From contig NC_056042.1 of NCBI RefSeq assembly GCF_004379255.2, positions 29,367,928 through 29,431,927 of the forward strand: a stretch of 64,000 bases of DNA, written 5' to 3'. Under the pieces are notes generated by a model. That model was not told the origin of the DNA. It made no database searches and saw only the letters and a program-made list of their open reading frames with translations. Made by a program: the position numbers and the translations under genes. Shown piece by piece: positions 23,075-32,601 of the stretch (positions are counted from its first letter, which is position 1; each line of letters starts with the position of its first letter). Source of the DNA: Salvia splendens (lineage: Eukaryota; Streptophyta; Magnoliopsida; Lamiales; Lamiaceae).

Positions 23075-23105
<31 letters not shown>

Positions 23106-23109
<4 letters not shown>

Positions 23110-23394
23110 TTTGATCTATGCAAAACTAGATTTAAATACAGAAACGCAGAACAATATCATAATTAGGCCACTTTTAGGTCATAATTAGGTAATTTTTAGG
23201 TCATGCTAACAAAGCATGACCTAAAACGATCTTAGCATGACATTAAACTCAAATATTATAATATGACCTAAAATTGCTTAATTATGACCTTCCGTGTTTT
23301 AGGTTAATTATTGACCATTAGATCATCTAATCCTAGGGCCAAGATTTGGTCTGCATTTCTGGATTTAAACACATACTTATTTTGATCATCTCCC
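23106..23394. mobile_element. 289-bp TA-embedded MITE
   Basis: The left end GGGTTTTGATCTATGCAAAA and the complement of the right end (GGGAGATGATCAAAATAAG) are related, and similarity continues through TTTAAAT.CAGAAA.GCAGA. TA arrays flank both ends. It holds repeated TAATTAGG/ATTTTTAGGTCAT motifs. Non-coding. Confidence 0.7.
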
Positions 23395-23446
23395 TATATA
23401 TATATATATATATATATATAGGGAGATGATCAAAATAAGTATGTGT
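23369..23446. repeat. 78-bp perfect palindrome around a TA array
   Basis: The 26-base arm 23369-23394 (end of the MITE, ACACATACTTATTTTGATCA onwards) is the exact reverse complement of 23421-23446. The 26 bases between them are all TA, itself self-complementary. The right arm is a detached copy of the element terminus. Confidence 0.9.
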
Positions 23447-23865
23447 ATATATATATATATATATATATGCACAATGTTGATCAGGGGAAAGTTACAAAAT
23501 GTGTTTCCATCCGCATTTCGCATTCCAATTCAACCGATTCTCTCACCCTAATTTATTTCCAATTTTGACAGCTTCTTTGTTTTTTTACTCTTTTTTTGGG
23601 TCTGTAATGGGATGGATTAAAAATCAGATAGAAATCAAAATATTAAATTCAATTTAAATTTAAATTTAAATTATAGTGACGAATAATTACAAATCTTAAT
23701 TGATGAGTAGTAGTTGTTGTTTTAAAAACAGGTTTTGCATATTTGCACAAAAAATCCGAGTTAGTGTGTATGTACATTACACTTACACCCCACTAACTTT
23801 ACACAAAGCAGCTTCCAAGAACCAACCATTCTCCTAAAATGCATGCACCTCTTCATTCCCTTTCT

Positions 23866-23886
23866 CTCATATATATATATATATAT
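23866..23886 (+). promoter_or_regulatory. possible TATA region of the MYB gene
   Basis: An AT repeat (CATATATATATAT) about 130 bases before the MYB ATG is followed by an A/C-rich leader typical of plant 5' UTRs. The exact TATA box and transcription start are not determined. Confidence 0.35.
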
Positions 23887-24013
23887 TGATTGATATTGGA
23901 TAGACAACACACAACACTCACAAATCACAAACACCCCACTTAATTGCTCTCTATACTCCAAAACTCCCCCAACCCAACTCCCCAACTATCAATCAAATTC
24001 TCACAACGCATAC

Positions 24014-24607
24014 ATGGACTTGCTCAACCGCTGCTCTTCAGTGAGCTCCTCCTCCTCCGACTCCTCCTCTGACTCCTCGACCCAGAGGAGGATCAAGGGG
24101 CCGTGGAGCGCGGAGGAGGACAAGATCCTGACCCGCCTCGTGGACCGCTACGGCCCCCGCAACTGGTCCCTCATAAGCAAGTACATCAGGGGCCGCTCCG
24201 GCAAGTCCTGCCGCCTGCGCTGGTGCAACCAGCTCAGCCCCGACGTCCAGCACCGCCCCTTCTCCCCCGCCGAGGACCAGGCCATCCTCGCCGCCCACGC
24301 CCGCTACGGCAACCGCTGGGCCACCATCGCCCGCCTCCTCCCCGGCCGCACCGACAATGCCGTCAAAAACCACTGGAACTCCACCTTGAAGCGCCGCTAC
24401 CAAACGCAGCAGCAGCCGCACCGATGCGAGGAGGAGGAGCACGATCCGATGACGGCATTGTCGCTGGCGCCGCCCGGGATCGGCGGCGCGGCGGCGGGGG
24501 ATTTGCCGGCGGGGTTTTGGGACGAGATGAGGAATGTGATCGCGAGGGAGGTGAGGGACTATGTTACGACGTCGTTTCAGGAGACTTCCACCGGGTTTCG
24601 TTTGTGA
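24014..24607 (+). CDS. R2R3-MYB transcription factor, subgroup 22 (MYB44/70/73/77 type)
   Basis: This is a nuclear DNA-binding regulator of 197 aa with no intron, as is usual for subgroup 22, whose members act in abscisic acid, auxin and stress signalling. After a Ser/Asp-rich leader, R2 covers about residues 27-77 (IKGPWSAEEDKILTRLVDRY, WSLISKYIRGRSGKSCRLRW, with the regular Trp spacing). R3 covers about 79-128 (RPFSPAEDQAILAAHARYGN, WATIARLLPGRTDNAVKNHW). The NQLSP linker and NSTLKR after R3 are typical of the subgroup. TALSLAPPG resembles an EAR-like repression motif, and FWDEMRNVIAREVRDYV matches the C-terminal subgroup motif. The start has the first ATG after a short A/C-rich leader. The coding DNA is far more GC-rich than its AT-rich flanks. 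The protein is shorter than MYB44 (305 aa in Arabidopsis, from memory). Confidence 0.95.
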   Translation: MDLLNRCSSVSSSSSDSSSDSSTQRRIKGPWSAEEDKILTRLVDRYGPRNWSLISKYIRGRSGKSCRLRWCNQLSPDVQHRPFSPAEDQAILAAHARYGNRWATIARLLPGRTDNAVKNHWNSTLKRRYQTQQQPHRCEEEEHDPMTALSLAPPGIGGAAAGDLPAGFWDEMRNVIAREVRDYVTTSFQETSTGFRL

Positions 24608-24639
24608 TGGTGTTTGTTTGTCGTCTACTTGTTTAATTA

Positions 24640-25635
24640 AATATTTTAATGTTTATTCTCAAGAATTATTTGAGTTTGGGAATATGGTTAAAGGCTGCGA
24701 TCTGTTTTAGCAAGGTTTTCACGTGTGAATTGGGAGTACATAACTTGGCACGACCCTCAATTCAAATCTATTTGGTTTATTTCAACTTCCAAGACATCCT
24801 AAATGTAGATCACGAGTTGTTTTATTGATCTTGCGAAGTTTACATTTTTATGGAATTTTGATACTACAATGATTGAATTCAGGTATATGTCACAATCATA
24901 AATTATTAAGATATAAATGTTGCATAATTAATACTCCGTATATGAAAATCTGATTCATTAGAAGAGTAATTCAGTCCTAACATTCATTGCCCATATCCAA
25001 TTACTTAAACGCATTTGGATTTACATAGAGAATGAAATCACAATGATCAAATTAATGAAATACTGATATATACTAGTAGTAAGTTGGTATTATTCGGTCA
25101 AAACCACACAATCTTATATTTTCTAGATTACTCATTAGTGTAATACAGTAATTTGTTTCGTGTGTAATGTGAATGCTGAACTAGTTCAAATGCCATATAT
25201 AATTTTGATAGCTTATGGTTGAAAGATGAATTTTGTATTTTTGAAATGATGTATAGGAAAAGGAATCAATAAATAATGAGTTACTATTATAGTTTATATT
25301 ATTATTTAAAGTTGTGTACTGTTTTGTTCATTCAGACCTGCATTGGTTTTTTAAACCTTTGATGTCTTATTAGTACATTCCAAAATGACTTAGTTGTATT
25401 ATATTCAGTGACTTAGGCTTATTTATTAGTTTGCACACTCTAAACAGGGTCGTTGAGACCGGGGGATACCATCTCCTACTCCACACTCATAAATATTATA
25501 TGTAATGGCGGGATCCACTTATAATGTTTGTGAGTATGGAGTAAAAAATGTTATAGGAAATGAGATTTGAGATGCCCTTTGCTTTACAATTTTAATGACC
25601 ATGACTTATTTAACGACATGACATGATATATGGTA
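24640..25635. other. 3' flank of the MYB gene and AT-rich spacer
   Basis: No gene, RNA or clear repeat was found. The first 150 bases probably hold the MYB 3' UTR. Confidence 0.45.
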
Positions 25636-25639
25636 TGTA

Positions 25640-26280
25640 AGGAGAGTGATCAATTGCTAATTCACTCTCTAGTTGCTAACTACAACTAATTTAAGATCAT
25701 AAGATTTTAAAAATCTAGTAGTCTAAAATTTGTCACGTGTAATTTTAATTTTTATTAATTAAATCGAAATAAATAAAAAAACTACAAAATTAGGGTTTTG
25801 GATGAAAATGCCAATATAGTGTTTCGAAAATATCAACACAATGCTTTGAGAATGTCAACACATTGCTTATGTCAACACATTGCTTTGAGAATGACATTCT
25901 ACATCTATTATATTGATATATTTTATATATTATGTTGATATTTGTTGCTGTGCGAAAAAATTGAAAATTTAAAAAAAAAATCAAAATTTGACATCGAAAC
26001 ATATACAAGTGAGATCTCGTTAGAAACCTTATGAAATTATCTTTAATTTGATATATGTTGTGCGAAAAAATAATTTAAATCGAGAAAGTTATATGCGTTT
26101 TAAAGTTATGTGATATTCTTTAAAAGTTAGTTATAACTAATTTATTGTAAATTAACCTTAATATCATTATTGACATTTTTTGTTAATCGTATTGACATTT
26201 CAGCCCTTGATTTGAATATATAAGAGCTATTATTTAATTTTAGTTAGTAATTAAGTATTGAGTTAGCAATATAAAACTCC
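25640..26280. mobile_element. AT-rich inverted-end repeat, related to 53098-53560
   Basis: The left end (AGTGATCAATTGCTAATTCA, then TTGCTAACTACAACTAA) and the complement of the right end (ATATTGCTAACTCAATACTT, then TACTAACTAAAATTAA) are similar. The interior contains GACATCGAAACATATACAAG, GAGATCTCGTTAGAAACC and TGCGAAAAAATAATTTAAAT, which recur in inverted order at 53270-53410. A non-coding MITE-like family with at least two copies here. The superfamily is unknown. Confidence 0.6.
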
Positions 26281-26452
26281 TGTAATGACTTAATTTAACA
26301 TTTGGTATGCCATATAATACTTAATTCCCCTATTTTATATTACTATACTTCATATCCTCGGGTATATGTAATAACTTAATTTAACATTTGGTATGCCATA
26401 CAATACTTAATTCCCCTATTTTATATTACTATACTTCATATTTTATGATGAG
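26281..26452. repeat. direct duplication of about 86 bp
   Basis: 26281-26366 and 26367-26452 both read TGTAAT.ACTTAATTTAACA, then GGTATGCCATA.AATACTTA, ending CTATACTTCATAT, with few differences. Confidence 0.9.
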
Positions 26453-26985
26453 ACAACTTATGTATTTATTCTAGTATCATTAAGTTACATCTCACCATCC
26501 ATAGCATAATCATGTTAATTAAATAGTGATGGCACAAGCCATAATTCTTTGCAATTAGTTTGAGTTACGCTTAGGATTCTCAATGTGTTATAAATTTGTA
26601 ATGAATTAAAAATGCAAATACCATCATCAATTATTATGGGCGTGGTTTGTTTATCATAAAAATATAACTAAAAACCGAATATTATATGCCAAGAAAAGGC
26701 TTTTCTTTCGTGCAATAAAATAACGCCGTGTGCCCCACCCATAAATTGATGTCTTTATCAGGTGCAAATAATAAAAACATGACAAATAGGGAATGTTCCC
26801 ATTATTATTTTATTATTATATTATTTATATTGTCAGTACATCATCATATTAAAAATATTGAGGTTTTTTTTAATCAAATACTGCATATCTTAAACATGCG
26901 TGATCCTTTCTATCACTGTTTTCTTACCGCGTGAATGGCCTCTCACGGTGGCATGACACGGTTCCCAACTTCCCATAATTTTTTT
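26453..26985. other. AT-rich spacer, no gene seen
   Basis: The open stretch 26728-26934 (+) has no recognisable domain. No element ends were found. Confidence 0.45.
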
Positions 26986-26988
26986 TAA

Positions 26989-28937
26989 GAGCATCGACGA
27001 TGGCGCCTAGCGCACCGCCTAGCCGAGCGTCGGCGCTAGGCGGTCGCTAGGCGAACCATTGCAGGAGCCGAAAACAGCCGAGCGGTTTTTCGGAAATGAA
27101 TTTCGCCTAGCGCTAGGCGGTCAAAATCCGCTGGGCTATGCGCTGGGCGATCCGCTCGGCGCCATTGCAGCGCTGGGCGATCCGCTCGGTCGCTAGGCGA
27201 ACCATTGCAGGAGCCCAACGGTTTTTTTTTTCGAAACACTATATATACGCGATTTGCACTTCATTTTCATTCGTACCACTTGTATTAACGAGTACTCTCT
27301 CTATCTTAATTTCTGTACAAGATCAACACCGAGAAATGAGTAACGCAGGTGGTAGTAGTGGAGGTAGTGGGGGGGATGCTGAGGAGTACGAACGTCGAAT
27401 CGTCGAAGCGTTTGAGGCATATACCAACCGCGGGATAGACCAATGGATGCAAAGAGCCTTGCAGCCGGCGGTACCTCGACCTCGGCCAGTTATCCATCGC
27501 CGACAAGCGATTGATCGTGATCACGTAGCTGCACATCAGCGCCTATACGAAGACTACTTCGCAGAGGAGCCGCGGTTCAACGCCAACCTTTTCAGGCGAC
27601 GTTTTAGGATGCAAAGAGCCCTGTTTATGCGTATTGTTAACGCCTTGGAGCAGCGATATATGTATTTCCGCTTCAGGCACGATGCGGCTGGCAGACCCGG
27701 CCACACACCTATTCAAAAGTGCACTGCGGCAATCCGGCAGTTGGCCTACGGAGGCGCGGCAGACATGTGGGACGAGTACCTCCACATCGATGAGACGACT
27801 TCCCTGGAATGTATGAAGTATTTCTGTGAGGGCGTGATTGAAATATTTAGTGATCAGTACCTTCGAAGCCCTACCCCCCAAGACTGTCAGGATCTGATGC
27901 AAATGCACGGGGAGAAGCATGGGTTCCCGGGAATGTTAGGCAGCATAGATTGTATGCATTGGGAGTGGAAGAACTGTCCCATTTCCTGGAAGGGGTTCTA
28001 CACGACCGGCTATAAGGGAAAGAATCCCACGATGATCCTCGAGGCAGTAGCTGATTACCGGCTGTAGATTTGGCATGCGTATTTTGGGATAGCCGGGTTG
28101 AACAACGACCTCAACGTCCTCAACTCGTTGCCCCTTTTCAACGAGCAGTGCCAGGGCTTCAGGCCGGCCAGCAGTTTTGTCGCCAACGGCAACCGGCATG
28201 ATATGGGCTACTACTTGGCCGATGGGATATACCCTAGGTGGCCCGTGTTTGTGAAGACGATCCGATGCGCATCAGATGAGAGGAATGCCTACTTTGCGGC
28301 AGGGCAGAAGTCGGCGCGCAAGGACGTGGAGCGCGCATTTGGTGTGCTCCAGTCTCGATGGGCGGCAATTAGGGGTCCAACGCGTTTGTGGCACGTCGAC
28401 TGCATTGCTGATATAATGTACGCTTGTATTATCATGCACAACAAGATTGTCGAAGATGAAGGTGTACAACTGACGGATTGGGCCAACGACGATAATGAAG
28501 CCGGTCCAAGCCACGGCGTGGCCGTCCCTAACGCACGGAGTGGGGTACATCACGATGAAGCCGGCCTCCTCCAAGCACATGCCGACATGCGCCAAACGGA
28601 AGCTCATATTCGACTCCAAAAGGATTTAATTGAAGAGTTATGGGCGCGGAGGACTACTCGGAGTTAGTTTTTTTTATTTATGTAATTTTTTAAAATGTAA
28701 TTTATTTAAAATTTAAATAAAATTGTTGCATTTTCCCGTATCTGTGGCGTAAATTTAATTCCGTATTTTGTGTGATTGTTCATTATTTGTTTTATATAAT
28801 TTTGAGTGATGTGGCTGGGCTATGGCTGGGCTATTTGCTTGTTTTGATGATGTGATAGGAGGATTTTTAGTGCTGATGATGTGGCAAGAGGAGTTTGTGG
28901 CTAAGCTATGACTGGGCGAAAACCATTGTGGATGCTC
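26989..28937 (+). mobile_element. PIF/Harbinger element B carrying only the DDE transposase
   Basis: The element is 1,949 bp and flanked by TAA at 26986-26988 and 28938-28940. The left end is GAGCATCGACGATGG and the complement of the right end is GAGCATCCACAATGG. It has the same GCGCCTAGCG-rich left subterminal zone, the same TATA/leader (ACTATATATACGC, then AACGAGTACTCTCT and AAGATCAACACCGAGAA) and the same right subterminal DNA (GTGATGTGGCTGGGCTATGG, then TTTTTAGTGCTGATGA) as element A at 5526. It encodes the transposase but no ORF1, so alone it would lack the Myb-like partner. Confidence 0.9.
27336..28667 (+). pseudogene. HARBI1-like DDE transposase with one in-frame amber stop
   Basis: The frame runs from ATG at 27336, at the end of the leader shared with element A, to TAG at 28665-28667: 444 codons with one internal TAG at 28065-28067 and no frameshift. 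The N-terminus is Gly/Ser-rich. The DDE nuclease core is readable: first Asp in GSIDCMHWEWKNCP (about 27941-27982), TGYKGKNPTMILEAVAD, second Asp in NNDLNVLNSLPLFNE (about 28098-28142), and Glu in ARKDVERAFGVLQSRW (about 28315-28362). The internal stop replaces a residue that is usually Trp (DYRLW in relatives, from memory), as TGG to TAG would do, and lies between the first and second catalytic Asp. A truncated 243-aa product would be inactive. The nearly clean frame suggests recent decay, or a sequencing error at one base. Confidence 0.88.
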
Positions 28938-29029
28938 TAAAATAAAGATCATTCCTTAAAGATTCATCTGGCTTGGATCTCTTGGTACGGCTCCAAGCAC
29001 AGCAGGCTGTTGTTACATGCATCCTATTT

Positions 29030-29108
29030 TTTAATAATAAATTATAATATTAAAATAATATAAAATTATAATATTAAAATAATATAAAATTATAATATTA
29101 AAATAATA
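29030..29108. repeat. AT-rich tandem repeat of about 28 bp
   Basis: About three units of AAATTATAATATTAAAATAA with a short extension, immediately left of a Stowaway-like MITE. Confidence 0.85.
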
Positions 29109-29335
29109 TACTTTCTCCATTCCTAAAGAATATGCAATTTGAGATCGGCACGAGTTTTAATATAAAATTGGTAAAGTAAAAAAGAGGTGACGAGAAAAAG
29201 TAATTAAAGTATTATTAGTGGAGAATGAGTTTCACCTCATTAGAGAGAAATGACTTTCCAAAATTAGGAAGTGCATATTTTTGTGGGACGGACTAAAAAG
29301 GAAAGAGTGTATATTCTTGTGGGACGAATGGAGTA
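29109..29335. mobile_element. Stowaway-like (Tc1/mariner) MITE
   Basis: The left end CTTTCTCCATTCCTAAAGAA and the complement of the right end (ACTCCATTCGTCCCACAAGA) match the CTCCxTCCGTCCC type of plant mariner MITEs. TA lies at each flank. Internal inverted motifs AGAATATGCA/GTATATTCTT are also typical. Confidence 0.65.
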
Positions 29336-29516
29336 TAAAATATTAATTTTTTTATTTTAAAAGAATTGCTGTGCGTAACAGTAGCTCATGCTGTGCTTGG
29401 AGCTACAGCACAGATCAAAATCCAGATTCATCCATGTTAACACAATTTATGTGTTGCAACGATTTTAATTATAATAGTATATCAAATTCAAGATATGTGT
29501 TTCAGTTAGGAATTAG

Positions 29517-30210
29517 TGATGAATCGGCGAATTTTCGATGATGATAAATGCTCGTAAAAATAAATTACGACACAGAGAATTTTACGTGGTTCGATTTACT
29601 GAGGTAAATCTACGTCCACGGGGAGAAATGGGGGCAGGTTTGTATTGCTTGATCTGCGAATTACAGCTTACAACACAGACTTGCTATATGATTATTTCTC
29701 TAGAGAGATTCTCACCCTTTTCTACCAGATCTAAGTTCTATTTATACATTGAACTAAGATCGTGGCTTACATCATCACTCTAGGTCGTGGAGGTCGTGTA
29801 GGTCATGGCCTAAGATCGTGGCCTGAGTTGACGCCACGTGGTAGTGGGTATGTTGGAAGTCGTGGAAATCCTGCATGGGTCCACTAACTCCTTGTTCGGT
29901 CGAAAACTGAGACCGAACTGCTTTGGTTGCCGATCTGAGAGTAGAGCTTGATGCCGACCTAATAGCAGAGCTTGATTGGTTGGCTTTTGCCGAGCTGTAG
30001 GCTGAGGCCGAACTCTTACTGAGACCGAACTGCTTTGGTTGCCGATCTGAGAGCTTGGTGCCGACTTGAGAGCAGAGCTTGATTGGTTGGCTTTTACCGA
30101 GCTGTAGGCTGAGGCCGAACTCTTTGGTAATGCCGAACTCATACTCTTCCTTGGGCTTTGGGCTGATGGGCCGTCACTGCTGTTGGGCTTGTTTAGTCCG
30201 TACCCCATCA
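29517..30210 (-). mobile_element. 3' LTR of the Tat-like gypsy element
   Basis: 694 bp, read on the minus strand from TGATGGGGTACGG to GCCGATTCATCA. It appears identical to the copy at 36314-37007, including every short open frame. GGAAT at 29509-29513 matches GGAAT just right of the other LTR (37008-37012), the probable target duplication, three bases away from the LTR end. The polypurine tract lies next to it at about 30211-30226 (complement of CTACCCCCCCCGAAAG). Confidence 0.93.
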
Positions 30211-30545
30211 CTACCCCCCCCGAAAGACGAAGTGAATCACTTCGGCGAAGCGAGTCACTTCGGCATTCTGGATAAAGGTACGGGGGAGGCTGACGTCAGG
30301 GGACGTGCCGTGCACGTGACTGCATTAAATGCGACAGTAAAATCCGGCCGTTGAATCCTGAAAAGGTGGGATTCGAAACGGTGTGACGATTTTGAAATCT
30401 TCGCCGAATCTGATAAATACCTCCTTTCTTCGTCATTGAAGCACTTTTGCGACTGCTTCTTCTGCACTCTCTCTTTTTTGCGAAAATTCTCTCTCCGCTT
30501 TCAAGAACTTCTTCAGACTTTCTCCACCTTCAAAAAGTAAGAAAA

Positions 30546-32398
30546 ATGTCTTCTTCTTCTTCTTCGGTGTCGGGTAGCGGTAGGAAAGGGGATAAGGGGT
30601 CTTCTAGCCGGAAAGAACCCGGGGAGAAGACCGTAGAGTATTTTCACAGTATCTTGAGTAAGGATACTGTGATATCCCTTCATGAAAAATACTCTTTTCC
30701 TGGGGGGAAAGCGGTGGTTCCCGATGATGATCATAGGGCTAACGACCCGCCGGAGGGTTATGCCACCGTTTACGAAGCCTGCTTAGAATGCGGGCTTCGT
30801 TTTCCTCTTCCCCCACCTTTTGTAGAGCTTCTTGATTTTTTTCAACTCCCTTTAGGTCAGGTGACTCCGAACTCTTGGAGGCACTTATCGGCTTTTGCTG
30901 CCGAACTGCGTAGGCTAGATAAGGATCTGTCTCTGAGGGCAATCCTTAATTTTTTCCAGTTTAAAAGGAAAGGATCTTGGTTTTACTTGATCCCCTTACA
31001 GCCTTTTAGGGCCTTCTGCAAAACCAAGTGGCCGAAATGGCAAAACCGTTTCTTTTTTTATAATAGGACTTCGGCTCCGGGCTTTCCTTGGAGAAGGCCG
31101 AAGTCCGTGATTCCCCATCCTCGGTTAGAACCGTTGGCCGAGCTCGAGGGCGAGCTCAATAAGATTCCTATGATTAGGAAACAGTATTCGGAAACTGAGC
31201 TCGTCAAGGGCGACCTCGTGTTCAATATCTCGTCTTCGGACGAAGAGGCCGAGGGTGAGGATTTCTCTTTATCTTTATGCTCTACTGCTTTAACGAAGAA
31301 AACTAACCTTGTTTTCTTGCTTTTTGGCAGTGTTCATGCTGAACAAGGCTACCCGAAAATCTTCGGAGTCCAAGGAGCCGGAGAGAGAGAAGGCTACCAG
31401 CTCGGCGCCTGATGCCGAGAAGAATCCGAAGAGGCAAAAGACCTCTTCGGATCCAAAGAAGCCGGAGTCCACTTCGGCAAGTAGGAAGGGGAAGACCCAG
31501 AAGCCCCCGAGAGCGCCAGAGAAAGACGTGGTCTTGGCGCCTCCTTCGGAGCATATCTGTGAGCCATTTTTATGGCCCACGGACTTCGCCGAGGTGAATT
31601 GTCTTCTTGATTTTCTGGCCTTGCTTTTTTTTATCTGTATTTTTGGTGCCCTCTGTTGACTTTTTCCATTTTCAGAGGAACGATATGCTCTCCAAGCTCG
31701 TCGCCGTCGAACTCTCCAAAGCGTCCAACGACTATGCTGAGATGCAGAGGAAATTGGCGGCTGCTTGTCATCGGGCCGAGCAAGCTGAGGCAAACTTTGA
31801 GAAAGCCAGAGCTGCTAGGATTTCGGCCCAGGATGAAGCTCAGTTTGCCAAAAACCAGCTCGTCATCCAGCGAGAGCAGACGAAACGGAGTGATGCTGCC
31901 GCCGTGGTTGCCCAAGGAGAGGGTCTCCGTGTTTACGCGGAGAAACTCTTTTTGAGCAGCCAGTTCTCGGCCTTTGTCGGTAGTCTGGTAAGGCTAATTG
32001 CCGATAAGGGCGAGCAGGGGGCCGACGTCGTGCTGCCTCTGTACAGCCGAGAGATAGCAGCTCGGCTTCAGAATCTGCCGCTCCTTGAGGAGCTCGCTTC
32101 ATCCTCGGTCCTGCTTTCTGCAGACCGAGTCCGGAGTTGTCGAGCTGATCGGGACGAGAACCTGGAGGCTATCTTTGCCTCTGTGGGACCCGTTTCACCC
32201 GCTTCGACTTACAACGGAGAGGGTGAGGCCGAGCCGCTGGAGCTGGAGGCCGAAGTCGAGCGGGCCGGGCATCCGGAGAAGGAGGCCGATCAGGAGGCGG
32301 AGGCGAGGCCGGCAGGAGGCGAGGCCGAGGCTGAGGTAGCCCAGGAGAAAGAAGCTGTACCAGACCGAGGAGCCGGAGACGAAGCTGGCGGAGTATGA
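30546..32398 (+). CDS. antisense retrotransposon gene with Transposase_28-like domain, three exons, 564 aa
   Basis: Exons 30546-31254, 31331-31593 and 31676-32398 join through GT-AG introns with closing phases (709, 263 and 723 nt). The protein starts MSSSSSSVSGSGRKGDKGSS. Residues of about 30-230 match the plant putative gypsy-type transposon domain (PF04195): TVISLHEKYSFPGGKAVVP, GLRFPLPPPFVELLDFFQLP, LRAILNFFQFKRKGSWFYLI. Then come a Lys/Ser/Pro-rich linker, a long coiled coil (MLSKLVAVELSKASNDYAEM onwards) and an acidic Glu/Ala-rich tail. It is antisense to gag-pol, as in Tat-lineage elements that carry an extra antisense ORF of unknown role. The TATA-like GATAAATA (about 30410) is a possible promoter. 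A GTATGA donor at 32393 could instead skip the stop and join to 32599. Confidence 0.75.
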
Positions 32399-32601
32399 TT
32401 TCGTCTCCCTTCTCTTAGTCTAGTTTCTTCCTTGTAAAATGGCCTTGAAGCCCTAGTGTAAAAAAAAAATTTTCCTTGTGAATGAAAAATTCTCTACACT
32501 TGTCTTCGTATAGCTTTTCGTACTCGCCCTTATTCCTGTTGTATTTTACTATCTGCTCGGTACAGCTGCCGAACTAATATAGCTGCTTTGTACCCAAGGA
32601 G

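Larger units (their letters stand above)
20356..23077. mobile_element. 2.7-kb TIR element inserted in a TA microsatellite, carrying host gene pieces
   Basis: The left end reads GGGTAGTGATCTATG and the right end is the complement of GGGGAGTGATCAAGA. Homology between the ends continues inwards for about 75 bp (AACTAGAGAACAAAT, then AGCCACA). TA arrays flank both ends, consistent with TA-repeat targeting like that described for the rice Micron family. Contents are an OVATE-type gene fragment (about 20568-20870) and two blocks of a 44-bp tandem repeat (21148-21876 and 22150-22412). No transposase is seen, so it is non-autonomous. The superfamily (Mutator-like or other) is not established. Confidence 0.7.

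Noticed and set aside
24038..24636. Two other long frames over the MYB gene
   Set aside because: GC-rich shadows. Only the 24014-24607 frame encodes R2R3 repeats.
27138..27335. Upstream extension of the Harbinger transposase frame
   Set aside because: This part is subterminal repeat, TATA box and leader shared with element A; the ATG at 27336 is the natural start.
29538..30211. Open frames in the LTRs, repeated at 36335-37005
   Set aside because: They are present only because the two LTRs are identical; no known LTR-encoded protein matches.
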